64,000 nucleotides of DNA from CAMYKD01 sp041617155 (GCA_041617155.1 JBFJPL010000004.1:1-64000); one strand, 5' to 3'; counted from the stretch's first letter, positions 29,015 to 37,959 are shown. The notes: generated by a model from the sequence alone, not told the origin. Numbers and translations: made by a program.

Positions 29015-30199
29015 TCAGGTCGCCAGCGAGGTCCTGCGCCGACCGAGCCAAAGCACGGAGCAGAAGCACAGCAGCACGGGCAACACCACGGTGAGGTTGA
29101 CGATTTCCCAATCGAAGGCGTTGAACAGCGCGCCCGACAGCAAGGCGGTGCAGGCGACCGTACCGAAAACCAGGAACTCGTTGAGCGCTTGGACCTTGGC
29201 CTTTTCCTCCGGCCGATAGCATTCGGTCAGCAACGTCGTGCCGCCGACGAACATGAAATTCCAGCCCAGGCCGAGCAGGACAAGGGCAATCCAGAATTGG
29301 GCGACGTCAACGCCCCAGAGGTTGCTGGCGACACAGCCAAGCATCAACAACGTGCCCAACCCCAGGATCGGCACGGCGCCGAAACGCTTGATCAGGTGTC
29401 CGGTGAAGAACGACGGTGCATACATGCCAACGATATGCCACTGAATCACGAACGCGGCGGTGTCGAACGAATGCTGACAGGCGATCATCGCCAGCGGCGT
29501 CGTTGTCATCACCAGGTTCATCGAGCCGTATCCGACCATGGCGCAGAGCACGGCAACGACAAAGGACGGCTGCCGCGCGATCGCGCGCAGGGGCCGACCG
29601 CTGTCTTGTCGTTCCGCCGCGCTCGGTCTCGGAATCTCGATGAATTGCAGGATGATCAGCGACAGCGCCGCCAGACCGGCAATGGACAGGTAGCAGCCGG
29701 CAAACAGAACCGGCGCGAAGAGGTCGCGCGACCACTTGGCGAGTTCCGGCCCGAGAAAGGCGGACAACAACCCACCTGCCAATACCAGGGAGATCGCCCG
29801 GCTTCGGAAGGCCGGGCTGGCGGTGTCGGCCGCGGCGAAGCGATAGAACTGGACGTGGGCCGAGAAGGCGCCAAACAGAATCGTGCTCACACAATAGAGC
29901 GCGAAGTCGCCGGCGAAGATCGCCCAGGCTCCGAGCAGGCCGGCGACGCAACCGAGGCCGGCCCCCAGGGTGAATCCGGCACGCCGGCCGAACCGCCGCA
30001 TGAACAGGGACGCCGGGGCGGCGCTGGCCATCATGGCGAGGAACTGCAGTGCAAGCGGCAGGGTGATCAGATACCTGTCCGGTGCCAAGCTGCTGCCGAT
30101 CAGGGCCGTGACCGACAGTACCAGCGCGGCGCAGCTCATGCCCAGAGCCTGGCACAAGGCCAGCAAGACCACGTTCTTGGCGGTCGGATCAGTCTGCAT
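29015..30199 (-). CDS. MFS transporter
   Basis: A 394-residue major facilitator with about 12 membrane segments. FMRRFGRRAGFTLGAGLGCV matches the helix 2-3 loop region, and CYRPEEKAKVQALNEFLVFG lies late in the protein. The subgroup resembles the poorly characterised DHA-like porters of proteobacteria. The start ATG at 30199 is the first in frame. It is 66 bases downstream of the FliL-like gene stop on the same strand. Substrate unknown. Confidence 0.85.
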   Translation of the reverse strand: MQTDPTAKNVVLLALCQALGMSCAALVLSVTALIGSSLAPDRYLITLPLALQFLAMMASAAPASLFMRRFGRRAGFTLGAGLGCVAGLLGAWAIFAGDFALYCVSTILFGAFSAHVQFYRFAAADTASPAFRSRAISLVLAGGLLSAFLGPELAKWSRDLFAPVLFAGCYLSIAGLAALSLIILQFIEIPRPSAAERQDSGRPLRAIARQPSFVVAVLCAMVGYGSMNLVMTTTPLAMIACQHSFDTAAFVIQWHIVGMYAPSFFTGHLIKRFGAVPILGLGTLLMLGCVASNLWGVDVAQFWIALVLLGLGWNFMFVGGTTLLTECYRPEEKAKVQALNEFLVFGTVACTALLSGALFNAFDWEIVNLTVVLPVLLCFCSVLWLGRRRTSLAT

Positions 30200-30265
30200 G
30201 CCACTGACAGTAGGCTATTTCAGCACGCGCAGGAACCCGCGTGAGCGGGCTCGCGACAGGGAGAT

Positions 30266-30706
30266 TCAACTTTGAGTCGGTTGCTGCCGGGCCAGCTCGG
30301 AGACCAGGACCTTGAGGATCGCGCCCCGGCCCATCAGGCGTTCGCCGACAATGAGAAGGCGTTTGCCCAGGTAGCCCTGCATATCTTCGTGCTCGCGGAC
30401 ATATCGCATCGCGAGCAGGCCATGCAACTCGGTGAAAAACGCATCGGTCAACTGCCGTTCCGCCAAGGTTATGTCGTCCACCGTGCCGGCCGGGACTTCG
30501 AGCGCGACCTTGAGCGTCAAGTGCTGGACGACCTTGCCTTCCTGGATCAGCGGCAGGACCATCGGCGTCAGCTCGACGAATTCGGGCGGCGGCGGTGCTT
30601 GCTCGACCGCGCGCGGCTGTTCGGGCGCACGGAGAATGAACCACCAAGCCGCCGCACCCGCGCCCAGCAGGAGCAAAATCGGAATGATGATAAAGAGTTG
30701 CCTCAT
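30266..30706 (-). CDS. FliL-like single-pass membrane protein
   Basis: A 146-residue protein with one N-terminal membrane helix (about residues 3-25), a Pro-rich linker (QAPPPPE) and a C-terminal domain ending GRGAILKVLVSELARQQ, which has the outline of FliL-family proteins of the flagellar motor (conserved FVELTPMVLPL at the start of the domain). No flagellar gene is near, so it may belong to a FliL-like family with another job. The ATG at 30706 is chosen because it starts just before the membrane helix. Confidence 0.55.
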   Translation of the reverse strand: MRQLFIIIPILLLLGAGAAAWWFILRAPEQPRAVEQAPPPPEFVELTPMVLPLIQEGKVVQHLTLKVALEVPAGTVDDITLAERQLTDAFFTELHGLLAMRYVREHEDMQGYLGKRLLIVGERLMGRGAILKVLVSELARQQPTQS

Positions 30707-30795
30707 TCTCGCGCGGTACCGCCGGACCCGGCGTCCCAACAAGACGCCCCAACCCACCTGTGTGCCAGACTCGCCGTGAACAAAGCGTAAAGTAT

Positions 30796-30967
30796 TAGAA
30801 ATGCGTCCCTTTTTTGCATGTTTTCGAGTGGCCGGGATGTCGGGTCAGCATGCTTTCTCCCCCGGTAGAAGGGCAAGCCTAGGATCCAAACCAGCGACAT
30901 GGGATAACAAATCGCCCCGGTGAATTGGGTCGACACTATTGGCCGTCGGTCTTCTAGAAATGCGTCC
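30796..30967. repeat. Short direct repeat of the thiL 3' end around a 146-base block
   Basis: TAGAAATGCGTCC occurs at 30796-30808 and at 30955-30967, where it is the 3' end of thiL (complement of the stop codon). The block between contains CGGTGAATTGGGTC (30918-30931), which is also found at 34992-35005 just before the 3' end of ribD. The gap 30707-30953 has no gene. The layout suggests insertion of a small element with duplication of target sequence; see the findings. Confidence 0.4.
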
Positions 30968-31934
30968 AGCCGGCGCGGGCGAGCGGAAGTTCGCGGCCGT
31001 CGGCGCCCAACACTGTTAGGCCCGTGCCTTCGCTCAGCCAGCCGATGCGGGTGAGCGGCAGGTCCAGGCGCTCGGCTAGGGCGGCGATTTCTGCGCCCCG
31101 CCCCGCCGCCGCCGTGAACAGCAGTTCGTAGTCGTCGCCGCCGGTGAGCAGTGTCTCGCGAAGCGACGGCCACGCGGCCAGCGCGGCGCGGGCCGGCTCG
31201 GACAGGGGCAATCGCTCGGCCTCGATCACACCGGCCAGGCCGGAGGTCGCCAGAATGTGGCCGAGATCGGCGGCCAGGCCGTCGGAGACGTCGATCGCCG
31301 CGTGGGCCAGGCCGCTTTCGACCAGCGCCCGGCCCAGGGCAAGGCGAGGCCGCGGCAGCCGGTAGCGATCGATCAGCGCCTCCCGCTGGCCGGCCGGAAG
31401 CGCCGGGGCGTTGCCGTTCAGCACTTGGAGGCCCAGGGCGCCGTCGCCGATCGTGCCGGAGACATAGACCTCGTCGCCGGCGCGCGCGGTCGACCGCTTG
31501 AGCGCCCGGCCCGCCGGCACGGCACCCAGGGCCATGAGCGAGAGGGTCAGTGGCCCGGGGGTCCGGGTCGTGTCACCGCCCAGAAGCACCACCTCGAAGG
31601 CCGTCTGATCGGCCGCCAGGCCGGCGGCGAAGGCGGCGATCCAGGTTTCTTCCGGCGAGCCTGGCCAGGCCACGGTCATCAGGTAGCCGAGCGGCCGGGC
31701 GCCCATGGCGGCCAGGTCGGAGAGGTTCACCCGCAACAGTTTGCGGGCCACCAGGCCGGGCGGATCGTCGGGAAAGAAGTGGACACCGCCGACCAGGGCG
31801 TCGGCGGTCAGCACCAGCTCGCAGCCGTCCGGCGGGGTGAGCAGCGCGGCATCGTCCTGCAATCCGAGTGCGCCTGGACAGTCAGCGGCGAGCGGCGCCA
31901 GATAGCGTTCGATCAGTTCGAACTCGCCCGGCAC
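30954..31934 (-). CDS. thiL: Thiamine-monophosphate kinase
   Basis: A 326-residue ThiL of the PurM/AIR-synthase ATP-binding fold. Motifs are GLQDDAALL near residue 22, LTADALVGGVHFF, and DLAAMGARPLGYLMTVAWP. It phosphorylates thiamine phosphate to thiamine diphosphate. The start is GTG at 31934, 5 bases after the nusB stop, and the nusB-thiL pair is conserved in alphaproteobacteria. Confidence 0.93.
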   Translation of the reverse strand: MPGEFELIERYLAPLAADCPGALGLQDDAALLTPPDGCELVLTADALVGGVHFFPDDPPGLVARKLLRVNLSDLAAMGARPLGYLMTVAWPGSPEETWIAAFAAGLAADQTAFEVVLLGGDTTRTPGPLTLSLMALGAVPAGRALKRSTARAGDEVYVSGTIGDGALGLQVLNGNAPALPAGQREALIDRYRLPRPRLALGRALVESGLAHAAIDVSDGLAADLGHILATSGLAGVIEAERLPLSEPARAALAAWPSLRETLLTGGDDYELLFTAAAGRGAEIAALAERLDLPLTRIGWLSEGTGLTVLGADGRELPLARAGWTHF

Positions 31935-31939
31935 GGCGG

Positions 31940-32470
31940 TCAGCCGGCCGCCGGGGCGCCCGGCAGCGGAAGGTCCTGTGCGGCGTCGAACTCTTCCGGC
32001 CGCAGGCTATGGGCCATGCGGTCCAACACGCCGTTGGCCAGACCCGGCTCCTTGCCGGCGAAGAAGGCCTGCGCCAGCTTGACGTATTCCGTGATGACGA
32101 CCCGTGCGGGTATCTCCGGCAGATAGCCCAGCTCGTAGGCGCCGGCGCGCAGGATCAATTTGAGCAGGGTCTCCAGCCGTTCGACCGGCCAGCCCTCGGC
32201 CAGGACCGCGGAGAGCATGTCGTCGAGCAAGGCCGCTTCGCTTGCCACGCCGGCAACCAGCGTGGCCAGAAGCGCCGGATCGGCCTCGGCCAACTCGGCT
32301 TCATCGGGCTGCTCGGCCAGACGGTGCTCGATGAACTCCCGCACCACCGACTCCGGTGCGCCGCCGCCGAGCTCGATCTGATAGAGCGCCTGTACCGCGG
32401 CCAGACGGGCGGCGCTGCGCCGCTGCGCGTCGGACCCTTTGGCGGCAGAGGAACTGGCGGCCGGCATCAT
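31940..32470 (-). CDS. nusB: Transcription antitermination factor NusB
   Basis: A 176-residue NusB with the helical RNA-binding fold; RRSAARLAAVQALYQIELGG at the start and RVVITEYVKLAQAFF near the end are the family motifs. It binds boxA with NusE in rRNA antitermination. The ATG follows AGGA and lies 6 bases after ribH; the ribH-nusB pairing is near universal. Confidence 0.94.
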   Translation of the reverse strand: MMPAASSSAAKGSDAQRRSAARLAAVQALYQIELGGGAPESVVREFIEHRLAEQPDEAELAEADPALLATLVAGVASEAALLDDMLSAVLAEGWPVERLETLLKLILRAGAYELGYLPEIPARVVITEYVKLAQAFFAGKEPGLANGVLDRMAHSLRPEEFDAAQDLPLPGAPAAG

Positions 32471-32476
32471 CGATTC

Positions 32477-32941
32477 CTAGCGGGGGAAGAGGTGGAAGCG
32501 GCGCTTGAATTCGACCATTTCCAGGCAGGTACGCGCCGCTTCGCCACCCTTGTTGCGCCCGGTCAGGCTGGCCCGTTCCTTGGCCTGGGTCTGGTTTTCG
32601 CAGGTCAGGATGCCGTAGCCCAGGGCCAAGGTGTAGTCGCAGGCCAGGTCCTGCAGCTTGCGCGCGCTTTCGCCGCAGACGTAGTCATAGTGGCTGGTCT
32701 CGCCGCGAATCACGCAGCCCAGGGCGATGTAGCCATCATAGCGCCGCCGGCCGCCGAAAAAATCCATCGAGCGGATCGCCATGCGGACTGCCGCCGGCAC
32801 CTCGAAGGCGCCCGGCACGGTGACGGTTTCATGGCTCGCCCCCGCCTGCTCCAGCTCGGCCACGGCGCCGCGCACCAGTTCGTCGGCGATATCTTTGTAG
32901 AAGCAAGCCGCGACGATCAGGATATTGGGCTGCTCAGTCAT
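32477..32941 (-). CDS. ribH: 6,7-dimethyl-8-ribityllumazine synthase
   Basis: A 154-residue lumazine synthase. VPGAFEVPAAVRMA and GCVIRGETSHYDYVC are the substrate-binding motifs, and the catalytic His is in the latter. It joins the ribD product to the ribB product. Its start overlaps the ribB stop by 8 bases. Confidence 0.95.
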   Translation of the reverse strand: MTEQPNILIVAACFYKDIADELVRGAVAELEQAGASHETVTVPGAFEVPAAVRMAIRSMDFFGGRRRYDGYIALGCVIRGETSHYDYVCGESARKLQDLACDYTLALGYGILTCENQTQAKERASLTGRNKGGEAARTCLEMVEFKRRFHLFPR

Positions 32942-34082
32942 CGATCACCTCGATCGCGCGACGACCGACCACCCTGAGACCGTAGCCCTCGAGGCCGACA
33001 ATGGTGCGCTGAGTGTTGGACAAGAGGATCATGTCGGAAACCCCCAGGTCCAGGAGGATCTGCGCGCCGACCCCATAGTCGCGCAGTTCGGCGGGGCCGG
33101 ACTGCCCGTCGTCCAATTGCGCGCGCACCCGGTCGGAAAGACTGGTCGGCGAGGGCTCGCGGATCAGCACCACGACGCCGCGGCCCGCCTTGGCGATCAT
33201 GCGCATGGCCTCGTAGAGTTCGCCGCCGGTGCTGCGCGCGCCGTGGCCGAGCACGTCGTTCAGCACGTTGAGCGCATGCATGCGCACCAGAACCGGTTCA
33301 TCGCTCGAAATATCGCCCTTCCAGAGGGCAACATGCTCGGCGTAGGCGACCTTGTTGACGTAGACCGCCATGTTGAACTCGCCGCCGTAGCGGCTCGCGA
33401 AACTGGTCTCCAGAGTGCGCTCGACGATGCGGTCGTAGCGCCGCCGATAGGCGATCAGGTCGGCGATCGTGGCGATCTTCAGGCCGAGACGCTGGGCGAA
33501 GGCGATCAGGTCGTCGCGCCGGGCCATGGTACCGTCGTCGTTCATGATCTCGCAGATCACGCCGGCCGGGATCATGCCGGCGAGCCGGGCCAGATCGACC
33601 GCGGCCTCGGTGTGGCCGGTGCGCGCCAAGACGCCGCCGTCGCGCGCGACCAGCGGGAACACGTGGCCCGGGGTGACGATATCCTGCTTGCCCTTGTTGG
33701 CGTCGATGGCGACCGCGATGGTGTGGGCGCGATCCGGCGCCGAGATCCCGGTGGTGATGCCATCGCGGGCCTCGATGCTGACCGTGAAGGCGGTCTGGTG
33801 CCGCGACTCGTTGTGCTGCGCCATGAGCGGCAGCTCGAGCTCCTTGACCCGCTCACGGGTCAGCGCCAGGCAGATCAGCCCGCGGCCGTGCTTGGCCATG
33901 AAGTTGATCGCCTCGGGCGTCGCCATCTGGGCCGGAATCACCAGGTCGCCCTCGTTCTCGCGCTGCTCGTCGTCGACCAGGATGAACATGCGGCCGTTGC
34001 GCGCCTCCTCGATGACCTCCTCGATCGGCGAGAGCATCTCGTGGAAGGTTAGGCGCCAGGGTTCCTGCTGCGGCTTCGCCAT
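32934..34082 (-). CDS. ribB: 3,4-dihydroxy-2-butanone-4-phosphate synthase with degenerate GTP cyclohydrolase II domain
   Basis: A 382-residue two-domain protein. Residues 18-215 are an intact DHBP synthase: DDEQRENEGDLVIPAQ, GHVFPLVARDGGVLARTGHTEAAVDL (key residues shown in parts) and the acidic metal site are present. Residues 220-382 align in order with GTP cyclohydrolase II but lack the zinc cysteines: where active enzymes have SECLTGD and RCDCG, this has RMHALNVLNDVLG (from residue 267). So only the first activity is expected. Such RibBX forms are known from alphaproteobacteria. A separate RibA must exist outside the window. Order ribE-ribB-ribH with overlap indicates one operon. Confidence 0.92.
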   Translation of the reverse strand: MAKPQQEPWRLTFHEMLSPIEEVIEEARNGRMFILVDDEQRENEGDLVIPAQMATPEAINFMAKHGRGLICLALTRERVKELELPLMAQHNESRHQTAFTVSIEARDGITTGISAPDRAHTIAVAIDANKGKQDIVTPGHVFPLVARDGGVLARTGHTEAAVDLARLAGMIPAGVICEIMNDDGTMARRDDLIAFAQRLGLKIATIADLIAYRRRYDRIVERTLETSFASRYGGEFNMAVYVNKVAYAEHVALWKGDISSDEPVLVRMHALNVLNDVLGHGARSTGGELYEAMRMIAKAGRGVVVLIREPSPTSLSDRVRAQLDDGQSGPAELRDYGVGAQILLDLGVSDMILLSNTQRTIVGLEGYGLRVVGRRAIEVIDD

Positions 34083-34084
34083 GT

Positions 34085-34690
34085 CTAAGCGGACCTTTCC
34101 GTAAGCCGCTGAAGGTAGCGCGCCAGGAGGTCGATTTCCAGGTTCACGCGCGCGCCCGGCGCCAGGCCGCCGAAGCTGGTCTGCCGTGCCGTATGGGGGA
34201 TGATGTTGACGCCGAAACGCACCGTGCCGTCCGGTTCGTCCTCGACCCGGTTGACGGTCAGGGAGACTCCGTCGAGGGCGACCGAGCCCTTGGCCGCGAT
34301 GAACCCGGCGAGGGCCGCCGGCGCGCGCAGCGTGAAGCGCTGGGAATCGCCCTCGGGCGCGCGTTCAATCACCTCGGCCACGCCGTCCACATGGCCCGAT
34401 ACCAGATGCCCGTCCAGCTCGCCGCCCAGCCTCAGGGCCCGCTCCAGATTGACCGCGGTGCCGGGGCGCCAGTCGCCCAAGGTGGTGCAGGCCAGGGTCT
34501 CGGCCGAAACCTCGACCGCGAACCATCCCGGGCCCTTGTCGACCACCGTCAGGCAGGCCCCGGCGCAGGCGATCGAGGCGCCGACGGCGATATCGCCGGT
34601 ATCGTAGGCGGTCTCCAGTACGAAGCGCGTGTCGCCGCGCCGCTCGACCTCCCGGACCCGGCCGAGATCCGTGATGATGCCTGTGAACAT
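34085..34690 (-). CDS. ribE: Riboflavin synthase subunit alpha
   Basis: A 201-residue riboflavin synthase made of two similar barrels: MFTGIITDLGRVREVERRG and later GHLVSGHVDGVAEV (first) and SVALDGVSLTVNRVEDE (second). It converts two lumazines to one riboflavin. It precedes ribB by 2 bases and follows a repeat-filled gap after ribD. Confidence 0.95.
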   Translation of the reverse strand: MFTGIITDLGRVREVERRGDTRFVLETAYDTGDIAVGASIACAGACLTVVDKGPGWFAVEVSAETLACTTLGDWRPGTAVNLERALRLGGELDGHLVSGHVDGVAEVIERAPEGDSQRFTLRAPAALAGFIAAKGSVALDGVSLTVNRVEDEPDGTVRFGVNIIPHTARQTSFGGLAPGARVNLEIDLLARYLQRLTERSA

Positions 34691-34710
34691 GTCGGGAACT
34701 TAGGCTAGAC

Positions 34711-34766
34711 GCCGGTAGGTTTCCACCAAATCGTCGCCAGCCGGAACCGCCGTCGGCCGGGCGAAG
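34711..34766 (-). pseudogene. Duplicated 3' end of ribD
   Basis: These 56 bases match 35037-35092, the last part of ribD, at about 88 percent by eye and in the same orientation. Translated, both read AVPAGDDLVETYRR just before a stop. The copy has no start and is separated from ribD by about 270 bases of repeat sequence. It is a relic of a tail duplication. Confidence 0.7.
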
Positions 34767-34816
34767 AGTAGCTGGAGTCCGGTTGTCGTTCCTCTTGGCA
34801 GGAGCATCGAGCAGCG

Positions 34817-34982
34817 TTCCCTCTCCCCCTCGGGAGAGGGACAGGGTGAGGGCGGGTTGGTTTGCCGGATCGAAGACCGCTTCAGGTCCAGCATGGTCCG
34901 GCGCGGCCCGGCAATCGGCAAAACCACCCCCCGCCCTCACCCTGCCGATTCGCGGGCCCCTCTCTCTCCCAGTGGGAGAGGG
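34817..34982. repeat. Long palindromic intergenic repeat, second copy of the 7997 type
   Basis: A structured block in the 335-base ribD-ribE gap. 34842-34856 and 34930-34944 form a perfect 15-base inverted repeat; smaller stems CTCTCCC/GGGAGAG lie at both ends. Building blocks shared with 7997-8106 include CCCTCTCC, GAGGGACAG-GTGAGGG and GCGGGCCCCT. The rest of the gap holds the duplicated ribD tail and no gene. Confidence 0.65.
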
Positions 34983-35025
34983 CGCGTGGCGCGGTGAATT
35001 GGGTCCCTATAGATGGCTTTGGGTA

Positions 35026-36123
35026 TCAGGTCACGCGGCGGTAGGTTTCCACCAAATCGTCGCCCGCCGGGACGGCCGCCTGCCGGGCGAAGCGGGGTGC
35101 CAGGTCGAGGCACTCAAGGCCCAGCTCCGCGACCGCCGGCAGGCCGTCGCCGCCGATTACCTTCGGCGCCCGAAACCAGATCAGCCGGTCCACCAGATCC
35201 GCCCGCAGCAGGGCCGCCGCGATCTGGCCGCCGCCCTCGACCAAGAGTTCGTTCACGCCGCGCTTCGCCAGGGCCGCCAAGGTCGCCGGCAGCGACAGCC
35301 GGCCGGCCGCGTCGTCGGGCACCTCGATCAGCTCGACCCCGGCGGCGGCGTAGGCCGAGAGCCGCGCCGGATCGCCGCCCGCCCGGGTCACCAAGCAGGT
35401 CGCCTGAGCACCGGCCCGGGCCACCAGGTCGTGGGTCGTCGGCAGACGCAGCCGTCCGTCCAGAACCACCCTGAGCGGCGCGCGCGCCGCCAGCCCGGGT
35501 AGGCGCACGTCGAGCCGCGGGTCGTCGACCAGGGCCGTGCCGCCGCCGACCAGCACCGCGTCGCATTCGGCGCGCAGGCGATGCGCCCACTGGCGCGCGG
35601 CCGGCCCGGTGATCCAGCGGCTTTCGCCGCTGCCGGTGGCGATCCGGCCGTCCAGCGTGCTGGCTAGCTTCAGCGTGACCCGGGGGCGGCCCGAATCTTG
35701 GCGCAGCAGGTAGCCGGCGTTGAGCTCCGCCGCCTGGCTCGCCAGCAGACCCAGTTCGACCGCGATACCCGCCGCGCGCAGCATGTCCAGGCCCTTGCCG
35801 GCGACCCGAGGATCGGGGTCCTGCAACGCGACCACGCAGCGGGCGATCCGGCCGGCGGTCAGGGCCTTGGCGCACGGCGGTGTCTTGCCGTGATGGGCGC
35901 AGGGCTCCAGTGTGACATAGGCGGTGGCGCCCTCAGCCGCGGCGCCGGCCCGGCCGAGCGCCTCGGTCTCGGCATGGGGCCGGCCGCCGGGCTGGGTCCA
36001 GCCGCGGCCGATCACCCGGCCGGCCTTGACCAGAACGCAGCCGACCGCCGGATTGGGCGCGACCCGACCGACGGCCCGGCGCCCCAGCGCCAGCGCCGCG
36101 GCCATGTGGCCGCGGTCGGCCAT
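35026..36123 (-). CDS. ribD: Bifunctional diaminohydroxyphosphoribosylaminopyrimidine deaminase / reductase
   Basis: A 365-residue RibD. The deaminase domain (about 1-145) has the zinc motif HAETEAL and PCAHHGKTPPC; the reductase domain (about 150-365) has RPRVTLKLASTLDGRIA. It carries out the second and third steps of riboflavin synthesis. The ATG at 36123 is 13 bases after the nrdR stop; upstream in-frame codons would lie within nrdR. Confidence 0.94.
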   Translation of the reverse strand: MADRGHMAAALALGRRAVGRVAPNPAVGCVLVKAGRVIGRGWTQPGGRPHAETEALGRAGAAAEGATAYVTLEPCAHHGKTPPCAKALTAGRIARCVVALQDPDPRVAGKGLDMLRAAGIAVELGLLASQAAELNAGYLLRQDSGRPRVTLKLASTLDGRIATGSGESRWITGPAARQWAHRLRAECDAVLVGGGTALVDDPRLDVRLPGLAARAPLRVVLDGRLRLPTTHDLVARAGAQATCLVTRAGGDPARLSAYAAAGVELIEVPDDAAGRLSLPATLAALAKRGVNELLVEGGGQIAAALLRADLVDRLIWFRAPKVIGGDGLPAVAELGLECLDLAPRFARQAAVPAGDDLVETYRRVT

Positions 36124-36136
36124 GGGGTCGGCCGGT

Positions 36137-36598
36137 TCAGCCGCCGTCGTCGGCGCCGATTTGCTCAATAAAGGTCTCGAAGTCGCGCGCCTCGCGGAAA
36201 TTGCGGTAGACCGAGGCGAAGCGCACATAGGCCACCGGATCCAGAGAGGCCAGCGCGTCCATGACCAGCTCGCCGATGTGCTGGGACTTGATCTCACTCT
36301 CGCCGGAGCTTTCCAGGCGCCGGACGATGCCGTTGACCACGCGCTCGACCCGCTCGGGGTCTACCGGCCGCTTCTGCAGGGCGATGTTCATCGAGCGCAA
36401 TAGCTTGTCGCGGTCGAAGGGCTGGCGCTGGTTGCCGCTCTTGAGCACGGTGAGCTCGCGCAGCTGGACCCGCTCAAAGGTGGTGAAGCGGGCGCCGCAG
36501 TTGGGGCACTGACGGCGCCGGCGGATCGCCGAGTTGTCCTCGGTCGGCCGTGAATCCTTGACCTGGGTGTCGTCGTTTCCGCAAAACGGGCAGCGCAT
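36137..36598 (-). CDS. nrdR: Transcriptional repressor NrdR
   Basis: A 153-residue NrdR with a zinc ribbon at the start (MRCPFCGNDDTQVKDSRP and NCGARFTTFERV) and an ATP-cone domain (about residues 47-137). It represses ribonucleotide reductase genes when dATP is bound. It lies 3 bases after glyA and before ribD as in many alphaproteobacteria. Confidence 0.95.
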   Translation of the reverse strand: MRCPFCGNDDTQVKDSRPTEDNSAIRRRRQCPNCGARFTTFERVQLRELTVLKSGNQRQPFDRDKLLRSMNIALQKRPVDPERVERVVNGIVRRLESSGESEIKSQHIGELVMDALASLDPVAYVRFASVYRNFREARDFETFIEQIGADDGG

Positions 36599-36601
36599 GG
36601 T

Positions 36602-37906
36602 CTAGAGTCCCGGATAGATCGGGAAGCGCCGGCACAGCGCGCCCACCTCCTCGCGCACCTCGGCCTCGACGGCGCGGTTGTCCTCCCGGTTGGCGGCCAG
36701 ACCGTCCAGTACCCTGCCGATCAACTGCCCGACTTGACGGAACTCGGCGGGCCCGAAGCCGCGCGTGGTCGCCGCCGGGGTGCCGAGACGGATGCCAGAG
36801 GTCACGGTCGGCTTTTCCGGATCGAAGGGCACACCGTTCTTGTTGCAGGTGATGCCCGCGCGGTCCAGGCTTTCCTCGGTTATGTTGCCGGTCAAGCCCT
36901 TGGGCCTGAGATCGACCAGCATGAGATGGGTGTCGGTTCCGCCGGTCACGATGTCGCAGCCGTTCTCGACCAGCACCGCGGCCAGGCTGCGCGCGTTCTC
37001 GACCACGGTCTGGGCATAGGCCTTGAAGCCGGGCCTGAGCGCCTCGCCCAGGGCCGCCGCCTTGGCCGCGATGACGTGCATCAGGGGACCGCCCTGCAAG
37101 CCCGGGAAGGCCGCCGAGTTGATCTTCTTGCCGAGCTCCGGGTCGTTCGACAGCACCATGCCGCCGCGCCCACCGCGCAGGGTCTTGTGGGTCGTCGTGG
37201 TGACCACATGGGCATGGGGCAACGGGCTGGGGTGGATGCCGGCGGCGACCAGCCCGGCGATATGTGCCATATCGACGTGCAGCAGGGCGCCGACCTGGTC
37301 GGCGATCTGGCGGAAGCGCGCGAAGTCGAGCGTGCGCGGATAGGCCGAACCGCCGGCGATGATCAGCCTGGGCTTGTGCTCGCGGGCCAGCGCTTCGACC
37401 GCACCGAAATCGATCAGGCCGTCCTGCCGGCGCACGCCGTACTGCACCGCGTTGAACCACTTGCCCGAAAGATTGGGCGCCGCGCCGTGGGTGAGGTGAC
37501 CGCCGGCCGACAGCGACATGCCCATGATGTTGTCGCCGGGCTTGCACAGCGCCAGCAGGACCGCCTGGTTGGCCTGGGCGCCAGAGTGCGCCTGGACGTT
37601 GACAAAGGCGCAGCCGAACAGCTGCTTGGCGCGCTCGATGGCCAGCCGCTCGGCGACGTCGACGAACTCACAGCCGCCGTAGTAGCGCCGGCCCGGATAG
37701 CCCTCGGCGTACTTGTTGGTCAGCACCGAGCCCTGCGCCTCGAGCACGGCGAGCGAAACGATGTTCTCCGAGGCGATCAGCTCGATCTGCTCCTGCTGGC
37801 GGCGCAGCTCGTCGGCGATGGCGGCGGCCAGTTCGGGATCGCTCTCGGCGAGGTGGGCGGTAAAAAAGCCTTCCTCCGGTAAGGCGCTGGCGTCGGCGGC
37901 GGTCAT
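36602..37906 (-). CDS. glyA: Serine hydroxymethyltransferase
   Basis: A 434-residue GlyA. The PLP Lys is in VTTTTHKTLRGGRGGM, and ELIASENIVS and the NKYAEGYPGRRYYGG segment are diagnostic. It converts serine and tetrahydrofolate to glycine and methylene-tetrahydrofolate. The ATG at 37906 follows GGGGAAAG. The gene starts the run glyA-nrdR-rib. Confidence 0.96.
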   Translation of the reverse strand: MTAADASALPEEGFFTAHLAESDPELAAAIADELRRQQEQIELIASENIVSLAVLEAQGSVLTNKYAEGYPGRRYYGGCEFVDVAERLAIERAKQLFGCAFVNVQAHSGAQANQAVLLALCKPGDNIMGMSLSAGGHLTHGAAPNLSGKWFNAVQYGVRRQDGLIDFGAVEALAREHKPRLIIAGGSAYPRTLDFARFRQIADQVGALLHVDMAHIAGLVAAGIHPSPLPHAHVVTTTTHKTLRGGRGGMVLSNDPELGKKINSAAFPGLQGGPLMHVIAAKAAALGEALRPGFKAYAQTVVENARSLAAVLVENGCDIVTGGTDTHLMLVDLRPKGLTGNITEESLDRAGITCNKNGVPFDPEKPTVTSGIRLGTPAATTRGFGPAEFRQVGQLIGRVLDGLAANREDNRAVEAEVREEVGALCRRFPIYPGL

Positions 37907-37959
37907 GGGTTCTTTCCCCTCATCTGTCCTGGCTCTTCTGCCCCCTTGGGTTGCCCGGC

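Noticed and set aside
32934..36123. Possible FMN riboswitch in the rib block
   Set aside because: No conserved AGGG...CCGAC-type segments were found in the gaps; the ribD-ribE gap is filled by a repeat.
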